Notes under the pieces: model-generated
What the model was told of the DNA's origin: nothing
Databases searched by the model: none
Seen by the model: only the letters and a program-made list of their open reading frames with translations
Part shown: one piece after another, positions 1 to 7,172 of the stretch
Position numbering within the stretch: position 1 is the stretch's first letter
Layout: the number at the start of each line of letters is the position of its first letter
Program-made: the position numbers and the translations under genes
Assembly: GCF_018860165.1 (NCBI RefSeq)
Contig: NZ_JAHKNG010000012.1
Span: 37,160-101,159, forward strand
From: Paracoccus marinaquae
GTDB taxonomy: Bacteria > Pseudomonadota > Alphaproteobacteria > Rhodobacterales > Rhodobacteraceae
Length of the DNA stretch: 64,000 nt
Direction: 5' to 3'

Positions 1-942
1 GCCAACCCGGTCGCGGGCGGATTCCGAGCCGCCGCGATGGCCGCCACCGCCACGCGAAATATCGACGCCCGCGGTCATGAACCGATCCCAGTTCTGGGTC
101 GTCCTTGGCCCTATCTGGGCCAGTTCGAAATCCTCGCGCAGCCTTTCGCCCGCGGCCACCATGCCGGGCGTCAGGAAGGGCTGACCGTTCCCGTCGCGCC
201 GCCGCGCCAGCATCAGAAGCGGGCTTTCGGCGATGTTCACGCGGGCCGAACGGCGCTTTCCATCCTCGGGATCCTCGATCACCCTGAACCGCCAGATCCG
301 GTGCCGGTCGGCGTGATCAAATGCGGCGGGCGCCTCGGCCATGCCACCGGCTGCGGCGACCGCGACGGGACGGGCATCGCTGAAATCGCCCGGCCGTGGC
401 ACCCCGGCCCGCCGCCGCTGCGCCCCCATCAGACCGCGCAGGGCCTCGCGCCCGGCCGGCGCGATCCCATAACGCTGGATCCGCCCGCCCCGACCGATCT
501 GGACCACCCAGCCCCGAAGCGCCATCGTCTCGGCCAATGTCCGGTCGAGAATGGCGGTGCGGATGTCGTCACGGGTGACGATGGCCTTGTCCATGCCCTC
601 GGCCGAGGCCATCACCGCGCCCGGTTCGGCCAGCCGCCGCAGGATGCGCGCAGCCGCGCGGTCGTCGATGCCGGGGCCGGCATCCGCACTGCCCGACAGC
701 GCGCCATCCACCAGCGGATCGTCGCGCCGCGCCTCGAAACGCCGGATGCGGCGCAGGATCGTCGAGGCATGGCAGCCGGCCTCGCGGGCCAAGGCACGAA
801 TGGTCTCTCCGTCCTCGACATGGCGAAGATACAGCCGGGCGTCTTCCGGCAGGTCCGCCCTTGCGACCGTCGGCACAGGACTCCCTGATCGGTGGTCCGC
901 GCCGTCCGCCCCGATAGCGAAATCACCGGTCAATATGGTCAT
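1..942 (-). CDS. DUF6456 helix-turn-helix protein, GafA-like (partial, C-terminus beyond window)
   Basis: The frame is open from an ATG at 942 to the left edge (314 codons, no stop), so the gene is cut by the window. An N-terminal helix-turn-helix lies at about residues 30-75 (LRHVEDGETIRALAREAGCH, then STILRRIRRFEARR). The C-terminal part has the pattern I associate with DUF6456, including SPLLMLARRRDG and the end VDISRGGGG. From family knowledge, DUF6456 proteins of Rhodobacterales include GafA (rcc01865), which activates gene transfer agent transcription in Rhodobacter capsulatus. The divergent DUF6477 neighbour supports this, since I recall the same pairing there. The GafA assignment is inference; DNA binding is well supported by the helix-turn-helix. 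Confidence 0.8.
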   Translation of the reverse strand, partial: MTILTGDFAIGADGADHRSGSPVPTVARADLPEDARLYLRHVEDGETIRALAREAGCHASTILRRIRRFEARRDDPLVDGALSGSADAGPGIDDRAAARILRRLAEPGAVMASAEGMDKAIVTRDDIRTAILDRTLAETMALRGWVVQIGRGGRIQRYGIAPAGREALRGLMGAQRRRAGVPRPGDFSDARPVAVAAAGGMAEAPAAFDHADRHRIWRFRVIEDPEDGKRRSARVNIAESPLLMLARRRDGNGQPFLTPGMVAAGERLREDFELAQIGPRTTQNWDRFMTAGVDISRGGGGHRGGSESARDRVG

Positions 943-1001
943 GTCAGGTCCCTTGTCGTCCTCGGGCAGTCCGGCAGAAAACTACCCTGGGTTGGTTTTC
1001 G

Positions 1002-1018
1002 CCCTGTGGATAACAGGG
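1002..1018. promoter_or_regulatory. Perfect DnaA box inside a 6-bp inverted repeat
   Basis: CCCTGT (1002-1007) and ACAGGG (1013-1018) form a perfect dyad around GGATA. The nested TGTGGATAA at 1005-1013 is the exact complement of the DnaA box TTATCCACA. It lies 60 bp upstream of the DUF6456 start and about 140 bp upstream of the DUF6477 start, so it could serve either promoter. The match is seen directly; DnaA control is inference. Confidence 0.5.
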
Positions 1019-1109
1019 CAATTTCTGCACATAGGGACAACATTCGCTAACAAACCCTAAAGAATCCCTGTCTCTCCGCGCGCTGCAATCGGGCCATCGG
1101 CAACACCCG

Positions 1110-1124
1110 TTAAGGTTGTGTGAA
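1110..1124. promoter_or_regulatory. Possible CtrA binding site
   Basis: TTAA-N7-TGAA lies 35 bp upstream of the DUF6477 start and differs by one base from the CtrA consensus TTAA-N7-TTAA. A second, weaker arrangement, CTAA-N6-CTAA, occurs at 1047-1060. CtrA is known to control gene transfer agent production in Rhodobacter, which makes the position plausible, but short AT-rich motifs arise by chance. Confidence 0.35.
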
Positions 1125-1159
1125 GCTGCCAGCATCGACAGCCAAGAGGACCGACTGCC

Positions 1160-1549
1160 ATGACCGCGATACCCAATGTGATCGTCTTCCGCTCTCGCCC
1201 GCCGCGGACCGGCCTGCGCCGCCCGGGCGCGCTGATCCGCGCCGCCCGCGAGGGGCAGGCCGGCTGGAGACGCGAGCGCGACCTGCCGCGGCTGCTGCGC
1301 GCCGAGCGCTGCCCGGCGCCGGGGGTCGTGCTGCCGCGCCTGCGCGCCGAAGAGGCGATCGTGAACGAGGCCCGGATCGAGCGCGCAGCCGATTACGACA
1401 TTCGCCGCCATGTCCTGCTGATGATCGCGATCCTGGCCGAGATGCGCGCGGCGGTGGCGATGGCACCGCAGCCGGCGGCCACCCGCCCGGGTCGGGCTTC
1501 AAGCGCGCGGATCAGCGCCCCCGGAACAGCGATCCCAGCACACCCCTGA
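1160..1549 (+). CDS. DUF6477 family protein
   Basis: This is a 129-residue, arginine-rich, probably cytoplasmic protein without signal peptide or membrane segments. The core GALIRAAREGQAGWRRERDL followed by LLRAERCPAPG, and the helix YDIRRHVLLMIAILAEMRAA, match the short Rhodobacteraceae family DUF6477 as I know it. The ATG at 1160 has a purine-rich AGAGGA about 10 bp upstream. It is transcribed away from the DUF6456 gene, sharing a 217-bp region. The last 38 bp overlap the convergent HerA-like gene. Biochemical function is unknown; a link to gene transfer agent control is inferred only from the neighbour. Confidence 0.75.
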   Translation: MTAIPNVIVFRSRPPRTGLRRPGALIRAAREGQAGWRRERDLPRLLRAERCPAPGVVLPRLRAEEAIVNEARIERAADYDIRRHVLLMIAILAEMRAAVAMAPQPAATRPGRASSARISAPGTAIPAHP

Positions 1550-3092
1550 CCAGCGCCTGCCCCGACTTCGTGCCCAGCTGCCGGGCGAGGCTCTTGCCGA
1601 AGGTTTCGACAACGCTGTCGCTGCGCGACGACCGGCCCCCCGACCTGCTGCGGGGTGCCGCCTCGGCCCGCGGCTGATAGCGCCGCGCCTGGCGGTATTC
1701 ATCGCGGCTCATGTCGAACAGCGCCTCGTCGGCATCGGCCTGCTTTTCGGCTTCGGCGCTGGCACGGGCCGCTTCTTCCGCGCGGCGCGCAAGAAGCTCA
1801 TGCGCCGATTCCCGTTCCAGCCGGGTGTTGTATTTCGCCGCCATCGGCGAGGCATTCATGGTCTCGCTGCGCTCGGCCGGGCTGACCGGGCCAAGGCGGC
1901 TGAGGGGCGGCCGGATCAGCGTGCGCTGCGCGATTCCGGGCACACCCTTGGCCTCGAGCAGCGAGGTGACCGCCTCGCCGGTGCCGACGCCCTGGATCGC
2001 CTCGGCGATGTCGAAATCCGGGTTCGGGCGATAATTCTCGGCCGCCAGCCGCAGCGCCTTCTGGTCCTTGGCGGTGAAGGCGCGCAGCGCGTGCTGAACC
2101 CGGTTGCCAAGCTGGCCAAGAATATCCTCGGGAATATCGGCCGGGTTCTGGCTGATGAACCAGACGCTGACCCCTTTCGAGCGGATCAGCCGTGCCACCT
2201 GTTCCACCTTGTCGATCAGCGCCTTGGGGGCGTCGTCGAACAGCAGATGCGATTCGTCGAAGAAGAAGGCGATGCGCGGCCGGTCGGGATCGCCCACCTC
2301 GGGCAGCTGCTCGAACAGCTCGGACAAGAGCCACAGCAGGAAGGTGGCGTAAAGCCGGGGCGAGTTCATCAGCCGGTCGGCGGCCAGAATGTTCACCATG
2401 CCCTTGCCCGATACGTCCTGCCGCATCATGTCCGACAGTTCCAGCGCGGGCTCGCCGAACAGGTGATCGCCGCCCTGATTTTCCAGCACCAGCAACGCGC
2501 GCTGGATCGCGCCGACGCTGGCGGTGCTGACATTGCCGTATTGCAGCGGCAGATCGGTGGCATTCTGGCCGACCCAGACCAGCAGCGCCTGCAGATCCTT
2601 CAGATCCAGCAATGCCAGCCCCTGCTCGTCGGCGACGCGGAAGGCGATGTTCATCACCCCCTCCTGTGCGTCGGTCAGGTCCAGCAGGCGCGACAGCAGC
2701 AGCGGCCCCATCTCGGCCGGGGTGGTGCGGACCGGGTGGCCCTGTTCGCCCCAGACATCCCAGAAGGTGACCGGGAAGGGCTGATAGTCCAGGTCGATCC
2801 CGATCTGCTCGGCGCGTTTCTGGAAGGGAGCGTGCAGCTTGGCCTCGGGCGATCCGCCGCGCGACAAGCCGGCCAAGTCGCCCTTCACATCCGACAGGAC
2901 CACCGGCACCCCCGCCAGCGACAGGCTTTCGGCAAGGGTCTGCAGCGTCACCGTCTTGCCGGTCCCGGTCGCCCCGGCGATCATCCCGTGCCGGTTGGCG
3001 TACTTCAGCAGCAGGGACTGCGGCTCGGCGCGGTCGCTGCCGCCGCCTCCCACGAAGATGGTGCCCGCCCCGTCATCCAGCACTTTCGCCAT
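1512..3092 (-). CDS. HerA-like ATPase (DUF853 family)
   Basis: A 526-residue FtsK/HerA-type P-loop ATPase of the DUF853 helicase-like family. The Walker A motif GATGTGKT lies at residues 40-47 and a Walker B-like segment ends in FFFDESHLLF. A conserved stretch is WFISQNPADIPEDILGQLGN. The C-terminus is Arg/Glu-rich and low complexity, containing an alanine-rich helix and an RSRSGGRSSRSD linker. The frame extends upstream, but ATG 3092 (MAKVLDDGAGTIFVGGG) is preferred because it begins the conserved region. Members are cytoplasmic; their precise role in bacteria is not established, with DNA translocation or processing the usual suggestion. It stands alone between the DUF6477 gene and a candidate sRNA. 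Confidence 0.88.
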   Translation of the reverse strand: MAKVLDDGAGTIFVGGGGSDRAEPQSLLLKYANRHGMIAGATGTGKTVTLQTLAESLSLAGVPVVLSDVKGDLAGLSRGGSPEAKLHAPFQKRAEQIGIDLDYQPFPVTFWDVWGEQGHPVRTTPAEMGPLLLSRLLDLTDAQEGVMNIAFRVADEQGLALLDLKDLQALLVWVGQNATDLPLQYGNVSTASVGAIQRALLVLENQGGDHLFGEPALELSDMMRQDVSGKGMVNILAADRLMNSPRLYATFLLWLLSELFEQLPEVGDPDRPRIAFFFDESHLLFDDAPKALIDKVEQVARLIRSKGVSVWFISQNPADIPEDILGQLGNRVQHALRAFTAKDQKALRLAAENYRPNPDFDIAEAIQGVGTGEAVTSLLEAKGVPGIAQRTLIRPPLSRLGPVSPAERSETMNASPMAAKYNTRLERESAHELLARRAEEAARASAEAEKQADADEALFDMSRDEYRQARRYQPRAEAAPRSRSGGRSSRSDSVVETFGKSLARQLGTKSGQALVRGVLGSLFRGR

Positions 3093-3159
3093 GTTCACCG
3101 CCCCTGATCGCGTTGTTTCCGTTGCCTGCATCGCCTTGCGCGCGCTGCGACAATACAAA

Positions 3160-3261
3160 CTTAACCGGTTTCTGCCAGTATTCGAATCATCCGGGGTCAT
3201 TGCCGTGGGTCCGGATCTTCCTCCCTGTTGGACTGCCGCGCCCTCGGGCGCGGCTTTTTTT
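3160..3261 (+). ncRNA. Candidate trans-acting small RNA with anti-Shine-Dalgarno stretch
   Basis: A strong intrinsic terminator on the plus strand (3235-3261) has no plus-strand gene in front of it. Immediately upstream is a hairpin (ATCCGG 3189-3194 with CCGGAT 3211-3216), then a single-stranded pyrimidine tract CTTCCTCCC at about 3218-3226 that is complementary to ribosome binding sites. Hairpin, exposed CUUCCUCCC, GC-rich hairpin and U-run is the usual layout of small regulatory RNAs. A promoter is not clear: CAATACAAA near 3151-3159 could be a -10 region. The 5' end is a guess. Confidence 0.4.
3235..3261 (+). terminator. Rho-independent terminator
   Basis: GCCGCGCC (3235-3242), loop CTCG and GGCGCGGC (3247-3254) form a perfect 8-bp stem followed directly by seven T residues. 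It acts only in the plus direction because the other flank lacks a T-run. No plus-strand protein gene precedes it, so it most simply terminates a small RNA. Confidence 0.8.
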
Positions 3262-3628
3262 GTGATCGAACACAGTTGATTGAACTGTTGACGGATCACG
3301 ACAGCGCGACTAGCGTGCGGCCAATGATGACCGGCCAGTCCGGCAGGGAGACAACGCCTCAGGCGTTCGGGGTCGTAGCGGAAGCTGCGGCCCCTATTGT
3401 TTCACCCGCCCGGAGCCGGGACCAGCCCGACATTCGTCGCAACCCTGCGCCCGCGACGGGCCAGTCAAGGATCGGCAGCGCGGGCCAGTCCGGCAAGTCC
3501 GGAATTCCCCACCGCCCCCGGACCCGAGGGGTCAAGCCTTGGTGAAGCCGCGTGCGCGGTTGCTGCCTGACAAAAGCTTTCAGACATGCTAGGCGGCGGC
3601 AAAGCATCGAGCAAAAGGGAAGACATAC
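3262..3628. other. Intergenic region with short repeats, no gene seen
   Basis: I find no credible coding sequence here. It holds a dyad ACAGTT-N5-AACTGT (3272-3288), a perfect palindrome AACGCCT-C-AGGCGTT (3353-3367), and the 13-mer GGCCAGTCCGGCA at 3333-3345 and again at 3483-3495, with a partial copy near 3457. The ialB promoter should lie near the right end. Confidence 0.5.
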
Positions 3629-4369
3629 ATGCCGATCACATCCTCGCGGGCGCTGCTGGCGGCGCTGGCCCTTGTCGCTGTCCCGGCCTTTGCCCAGGAC
3701 AGCGCGCCATCCGCAGAGGCGGAAGCCCCCGCGGCAGAGGCCACCGATGCCGCGACGACCGAGGCTCCTTCCGCCGAGGCCACCGCGACCGAAGCAGAGG
3801 CGCAAGCGGCCGAGACCGCACCCGCAGCCGGGGAGCCTGCCACTGCCGCCGAGGCGCCCGCCTCCGACGAACCGCAAGTCGGCAGCTATTACATCAAGTC
3901 GACCCAGAAGGACTGGACCCTGCGCTGCATCAAGGCCGGCGAAGGCAAGGATCCCTGTGAACTGTATCAGCTGATGAAGGATGCGAACGGAAATTCCGTG
4001 GCCGAAATGACGCTGATCCCGCTGAACAGCGGCCAGGTTGCCGCCGGCGCCACGCTGATCGCGCCGCTTGAAACCGATCTGGTCGAGGGCCTGAGCCTTG
4101 CGATCGACAGTGGCAAGGCCAGCGGCTATCCGTTCAGCTTCTGCGCCCCCATCGGCTGCATCTCGCGGATGGGCTTTACCGCGGCCGAGATCGGCGCCCT
4201 GAAGAACGGCGGCAAGGTGACCGTGAGCCTGCTGCCCTTCGGCGCGGATCCGAAGGACCCGGTGAAACTGACGCTGTCGCTGGCCGGCTTTACCGCGGCC
4301 TATGACGAGTTGACGGCCTATGCCGCCGCCGCCGCGCCGGCTGCCGCCGAGGCCCCGGCCGGCGAATAG
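3629..4369 (+). CDS. Invasion-associated locus B (IalB) family protein
   Basis: A 246-residue exported protein. Residues 1-22 form a signal peptide ending VPAFA-QD. Residues 23-85 are a low-complexity Ala/Glu/Thr/Pro linker, and residues 88-235 are the IalB domain with paired cysteines (LRCIKAG, KDPCELYQ; FCAPIGCISRMGF). A short Ala-rich tail follows. IalB proteins are periplasmic or envelope-associated and were first linked to erythrocyte invasion in Bartonella, but in free-living alphaproteobacteria the role is unknown. ATG 3629 is preceded by AAGGGAAG. It forms a single-gene unit ended by the hairpin at 4396. The acidic linker is longer than I expect for the family. Confidence 0.88.
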   Translation: MPITSSRALLAALALVAVPAFAQDSAPSAEAEAPAAEATDAATTEAPSAEATATEAEAQAAETAPAAGEPATAAEAPASDEPQVGSYYIKSTQKDWTLRCIKAGEGKDPCELYQLMKDANGNSVAEMTLIPLNSGQVAAGATLIAPLETDLVEGLSLAIDSGKASGYPFSFCAPIGCISRMGFTAAEIGALKNGGKVTVSLLPFGADPKDPVKLTLSLAGFTAAYDELTAYAAAAAPAAAEAPAGE

Positions 4370-4395
4370 GCCCGCGCCAAACACTGCCTGAACAG

Positions 4396-4430
4396 GAACC
4401 GCGCCCAATTCTGATCGGGCGCGGTTCTTT
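4396..4430 (+). terminator. Terminator between ialB and fabF
   Basis: GAACCGCGCCC (4396-4406) and GGGCGCGGTTC (4417-4427) form a perfect 11-bp stem with a 10-base loop, followed by TTTCGTT on the plus side. It lies between two convergent genes and probably serves ialB; the minus-side tail is poor in T. Confidence 0.75.
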
Positions 4431-4448
4431 CGTTCTGCCGGGCCGCGG

Positions 4449-5762
4449 TCAGATCCGGCGCAGGGCGATCACCGCGTTCAGCCCACCGAAGGCGAAGGCA
4501 TTCGACAGGGCCGCATCGACCTGCGCCTCGCGCGCCTCGTTCGGCACCACGTCCAGCGCGCATTCGGGATCGGGTTCCTGATAGCCGATGGTCGGCGCAA
4601 TCACGCCCTCGCGCAGGGCCATGACACAGGCCAGCAGCTCGACCGCGCCGGTGCCGCCGATCAGATGGCCATGCATCGACTTGGTGGAGGAGATCATCAG
4701 CCGGTCGGCATGATGGCCGAAGGCATGGGCGACGGCGGCGCATTCGGTCTTGTCATTGGCGGCGGTGCCGGTGCCATGGGCGTTGATATAGCCGACCTGA
4801 TCCGGGTTCAGCCCGGCATCGTGCAGGGCACCGGTGATCGCGCGTTCGGCCCCCTGGGCCGAGGGCATGACGATATCCTGCGCGTCCGAGGACATGGCGA
4901 ATCCCACCACCTCGGCCAGGATCTCGGCGCCGCGGCTGCGGGCGCTGTCGTAATCCTCGAAGACGAAGACGCCGGCCCCCTCGCCCTGCACCATGCCGTT
5001 GCGGTTGGCCGAGAACGGGCGGCAGGCGTCCTTGGACATGACCCGCAGCCCCTCCCATGCCTTGACGCCGCCAAAGCACAGCATCGCCTCGGAACCGCCG
5101 GTCAGCATCACCTGCGCCGCACCCGAGCGGACCATCTGGAAGGCCAGCCCCATCGCGTGGTTGGAACTGGCGCAGGCGGTCGCGACGGTGAAGGACGGTC
5201 CGCGCAGGCCATATTCCATGCTGACATGGCTGGCGGCGGCGTTGTTCATCAGCTTGGGCACCACGAAGGGATGGACGCGGTTCTTGCCCTCTTCATAGAC
5301 GGCGCGGTAATTGTCGTCCCAGGTATTCAGCCCGCCCCCGGCGGTGCCCAGGATGACACCGGATCGCAGCCCCAGCTTGCCGGCGAAATTCAGCCCCGAC
5401 TGGGCCACCGCCTGCTTGGCCGACAGCAGCGTGAACTGGGTGAATTTGTCATAGAGCAGGATCTGCTGACGGTTGAAATGATCCTCGGGCTTCCAGTCAT
5501 GGATCTGCGCGCCGATCTGGATCGACAGCCGGTCGACATCGCGAAAGTTCAGCTGCGTGATCCCGCAGCGCCCCTCGCGGAAGGCCTCGAGGGTCGAGGT
5601 GACGTCATGCCCGAGGGCATTGATCGTGCCGGCGCCGGTGATGACCACGCGGCGCGAGCCATCGGGACGCGTAGCCTTCGCCGCCGAGGCGACGGCCGGG
5701 ACCGCCAGGTCGTCGGATTCGGAATCGCGGGCGGCTTTCCTGCCGGATTTCTTCGGGCTCAT
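4449..5762 (-). CDS. fabF: Beta-ketoacyl-ACP synthase (KAS II/FabF type), lipid A acyl chain cluster
   Basis: A 437-residue ketosynthase that condenses malonyl-ACP with acyl-ACP. The active-site triad is visible: Cys197 in TACASS, His329 in NAHGTGT and His364 in KSMHGH. An unusual N-terminal extension of about 36 residues, rich in Lys, Ala and Ser, precedes the fold (RRVVITGAGTINALG). The start ATG overlaps the stop of the acyl carrier gene (ATGA), so the two are translationally coupled. Pairing with a dedicated carrier protein and lpxD suggests a role in making the acyl chains of lipid A, as in the rhizobial acpXL-fabF cluster, rather than in bulk fatty acid synthesis. The specific chain length is unknown. 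Confidence 0.9.
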   Translation of the reverse strand: MSPKKSGRKAARDSESDDLAVPAVASAAKATRPDGSRRVVITGAGTINALGHDVTSTLEAFREGRCGITQLNFRDVDRLSIQIGAQIHDWKPEDHFNRQQILLYDKFTQFTLLSAKQAVAQSGLNFAGKLGLRSGVILGTAGGGLNTWDDNYRAVYEEGKNRVHPFVVPKLMNNAAASHVSMEYGLRGPSFTVATACASSNHAMGLAFQMVRSGAAQVMLTGGSEAMLCFGGVKAWEGLRVMSKDACRPFSANRNGMVQGEGAGVFVFEDYDSARSRGAEILAEVVGFAMSSDAQDIVMPSAQGAERAITGALHDAGLNPDQVGYINAHGTGTAANDKTECAAVAHAFGHHADRLMISSTKSMHGHLIGGTGAVELLACVMALREGVIAPTIGYQEPDPECALDVVPNEAREAQVDAALSNAFAFGGLNAVIALRRI

Positions 5763-6031
5763 GCAGCCTTCAACGCGACCAGACGTTCGACGGCCGCAAT
5801 GATCGTCCCCATGTTCGAGATGTCGAAATCCGACTTCTCGGGCTCGTTGGCGTTGAAGGGGATCGAGATGTCGAACTCTTCCTCCAGCGCGAAGATCGAT
5901 TCGACCAGTCCAAGACTGTCGATCCCCAGATCCTCGGGGGTTGCCTCATCGGCGATCTGGTCCGGCTCGAGCATTGCCTGCTCGGCGATGATGGCCCTGA
6001 TGCGGGATTTGATGGTGATGGTGTCGGTCAT
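5759..6031 (-). CDS. Dedicated acyl carrier protein (AcpXL-like)
   Basis: A 90-residue acidic acyl carrier protein with the phosphopantetheine site GIDSLG (Ser39). It differs from the housekeeping carrier in the loop after the site (NANEPEKSDFDISNM), which resembles specialised carriers for lipid A acylation. The ATG at 6031 has an excellent Shine-Dalgarno AGGAGG. It lies between lpxD, 12 bp upstream, and fabF, whose start overlaps its stop, so it probably hands fabF products to LpxD or late acyltransferases. Whether it carries very long chains as AcpXL does in Rhizobium cannot be read from the sequence. Confidence 0.85.
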   Translation of the reverse strand: MTDTITIKSRIRAIIAEQAMLEPDQIADEATPEDLGIDSLGLVESIFALEEEFDISIPFNANEPEKSDFDISNMGTIIAAVERLVALKAA

Positions 6032-6043
6032 GTGGCCTCCTGC

Positions 6044-7147
6044 TCAGCCCTTTTCCAACAGGCGTGTAACGGTTTCTTGAAGCTTTGCCAGTTGTTGTGC
6101 GAAACGCGGCAGGCGTCGTATCGCCTTCTGGATTTCCAGCTGCGTCTCCATCTTGACGGCGGGATTTCCCAGAACCACGCGGCCGGCAGGCACGCGGGTA
6201 AACAGTTTCGCCGCACCGCCGGCAATCACATCGTCGCCGACCTCGATATTGTCGTTGACCCCGACCTTTCCGGCCAGCACCACGCGGTTGCCGATCTTCG
6301 CCGAACCGGCAACGCCCACCTGCGAGCACAGCAGGCAGTCCTCGCCGATCACGACATTGTGGCCGATCATGACCAGATTATCGATCTTGGTGCCCGAGCC
6401 GATCCGCGTCGCCCGGATGGTGCCGCGGTCGATGGTGGCATTGGATCCGACCTCGACATCGTCGCCGATCTCGACCCCGCCCAGTGAATGGATGCGGGTC
6501 CAGTGCTGGGCCTTGATATCTGCGCGCGTTCCCAGGGTGCGGCGGATCTCCTCGATGCCGGATTCCTCGGGGGTGACGAAGGAAAAGCCGTCGCCGCCGA
6601 TCGAGGCGCCCTGCTGAAGGATCAGCCGGTCGCCCGCCCGGACCCCATGGGCGATCCGCGCCCCGGCATGCAGCACCGCGCCCTCGCCCAGAACCGTTCC
6701 GCGCCCGATCGAGACATGCGCCCCGATCCGCGCCTGGGCGCCGATCCGGACGCCCGCGCCGATGACGGCGAACGGGGCGATCGCCGCACCCTCGCCGATC
6801 TGCGCGGTGGGATCGATGACCGCCGTCGGATGGACCCCCTCGGGAATGTCGGGGCCGGGATCAAAGCTGCGGGTCAGCCCGGCCATGAGCAGCCGCGGGC
6901 GGGGCGCGAAAATCGCCGCCTTCAACCCGTAGGCTTCGGGGTCCATGCCCTCGGCCAGAATCGCCATGCTGCCGGGTTTCAGGGTCTCGGCATATTTCGG
7001 CGCCATGGCCAGCGCCATCACGCCGCCCTCGGGCCCGACCGGGCCGGTTGCAGCGGGCTCGGCCGCACCGGTCACCCGCAGCGACAGATCGCCCCAGCCG
7101 CGCGCCTCAAGCGAGTGCGCCAGTTCACCGACAGTCACAGATTTCAT
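6044..7147 (-). CDS. lpxD: UDP-3-O-(3-hydroxyacyl)glucosamine N-acyltransferase
   Basis: A 367-residue LpxD, the third step of lipid A synthesis: it transfers a 3-hydroxyacyl chain from ACP to UDP-3-O-acyl-glucosamine. An N-terminal uridine-binding domain (about 1-100) is followed by a left-handed beta-helix of hexapeptide repeats (about 105-330), with the family signature NATIDRGTI near residue 236 and the catalytic His263 in MIGHNVV. A C-terminal helix ends the protein. ATG 7147 is chosen over the in-frame GTG at 7153 because the AGAGGG lies 5-6 bases before it. It is the first gene of the lpxD-acp-fabF operon and follows the L,D-transpeptidase gene by 25 bp. Confidence 0.93.
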   Translation of the reverse strand: MKSVTVGELAHSLEARGWGDLSLRVTGAAEPAATGPVGPEGGVMALAMAPKYAETLKPGSMAILAEGMDPEAYGLKAAIFAPRPRLLMAGLTRSFDPGPDIPEGVHPTAVIDPTAQIGEGAAIAPFAVIGAGVRIGAQARIGAHVSIGRGTVLGEGAVLHAGARIAHGVRAGDRLILQQGASIGGDGFSFVTPEESGIEEIRRTLGTRADIKAQHWTRIHSLGGVEIGDDVEVGSNATIDRGTIRATRIGSGTKIDNLVMIGHNVVIGEDCLLCSQVGVAGSAKIGNRVVLAGKVGVNDNIEVGDDVIAGGAAKLFTRVPAGRVVLGNPAVKMETQLEIQKAIRRLPRFAQQLAKLQETVTRLLEKG

Positions 7148-7172
7148 CAGCACCCTCTTTTCTGGGCGCGAC

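Noticed and set aside
37..888. Long plus-strand frame opposite the DUF6456 gene
   Set aside because: Composition is Pro/His/Arg-rich and antisense-like, while the minus-strand frame has a clear helix-turn-helix and family motifs.
3228..3545. 105-codon plus-strand frame upstream of ialB
   Set aside because: It runs through the terminator and repeats, has no ribosome binding site and no recognisable content.
3359..4408. Long minus-strand frame of 349 codons opposite ialB
   Set aside because: Gly/Arg-rich, with no domain. ialB on the plus strand has a signal peptide and a recognised family.
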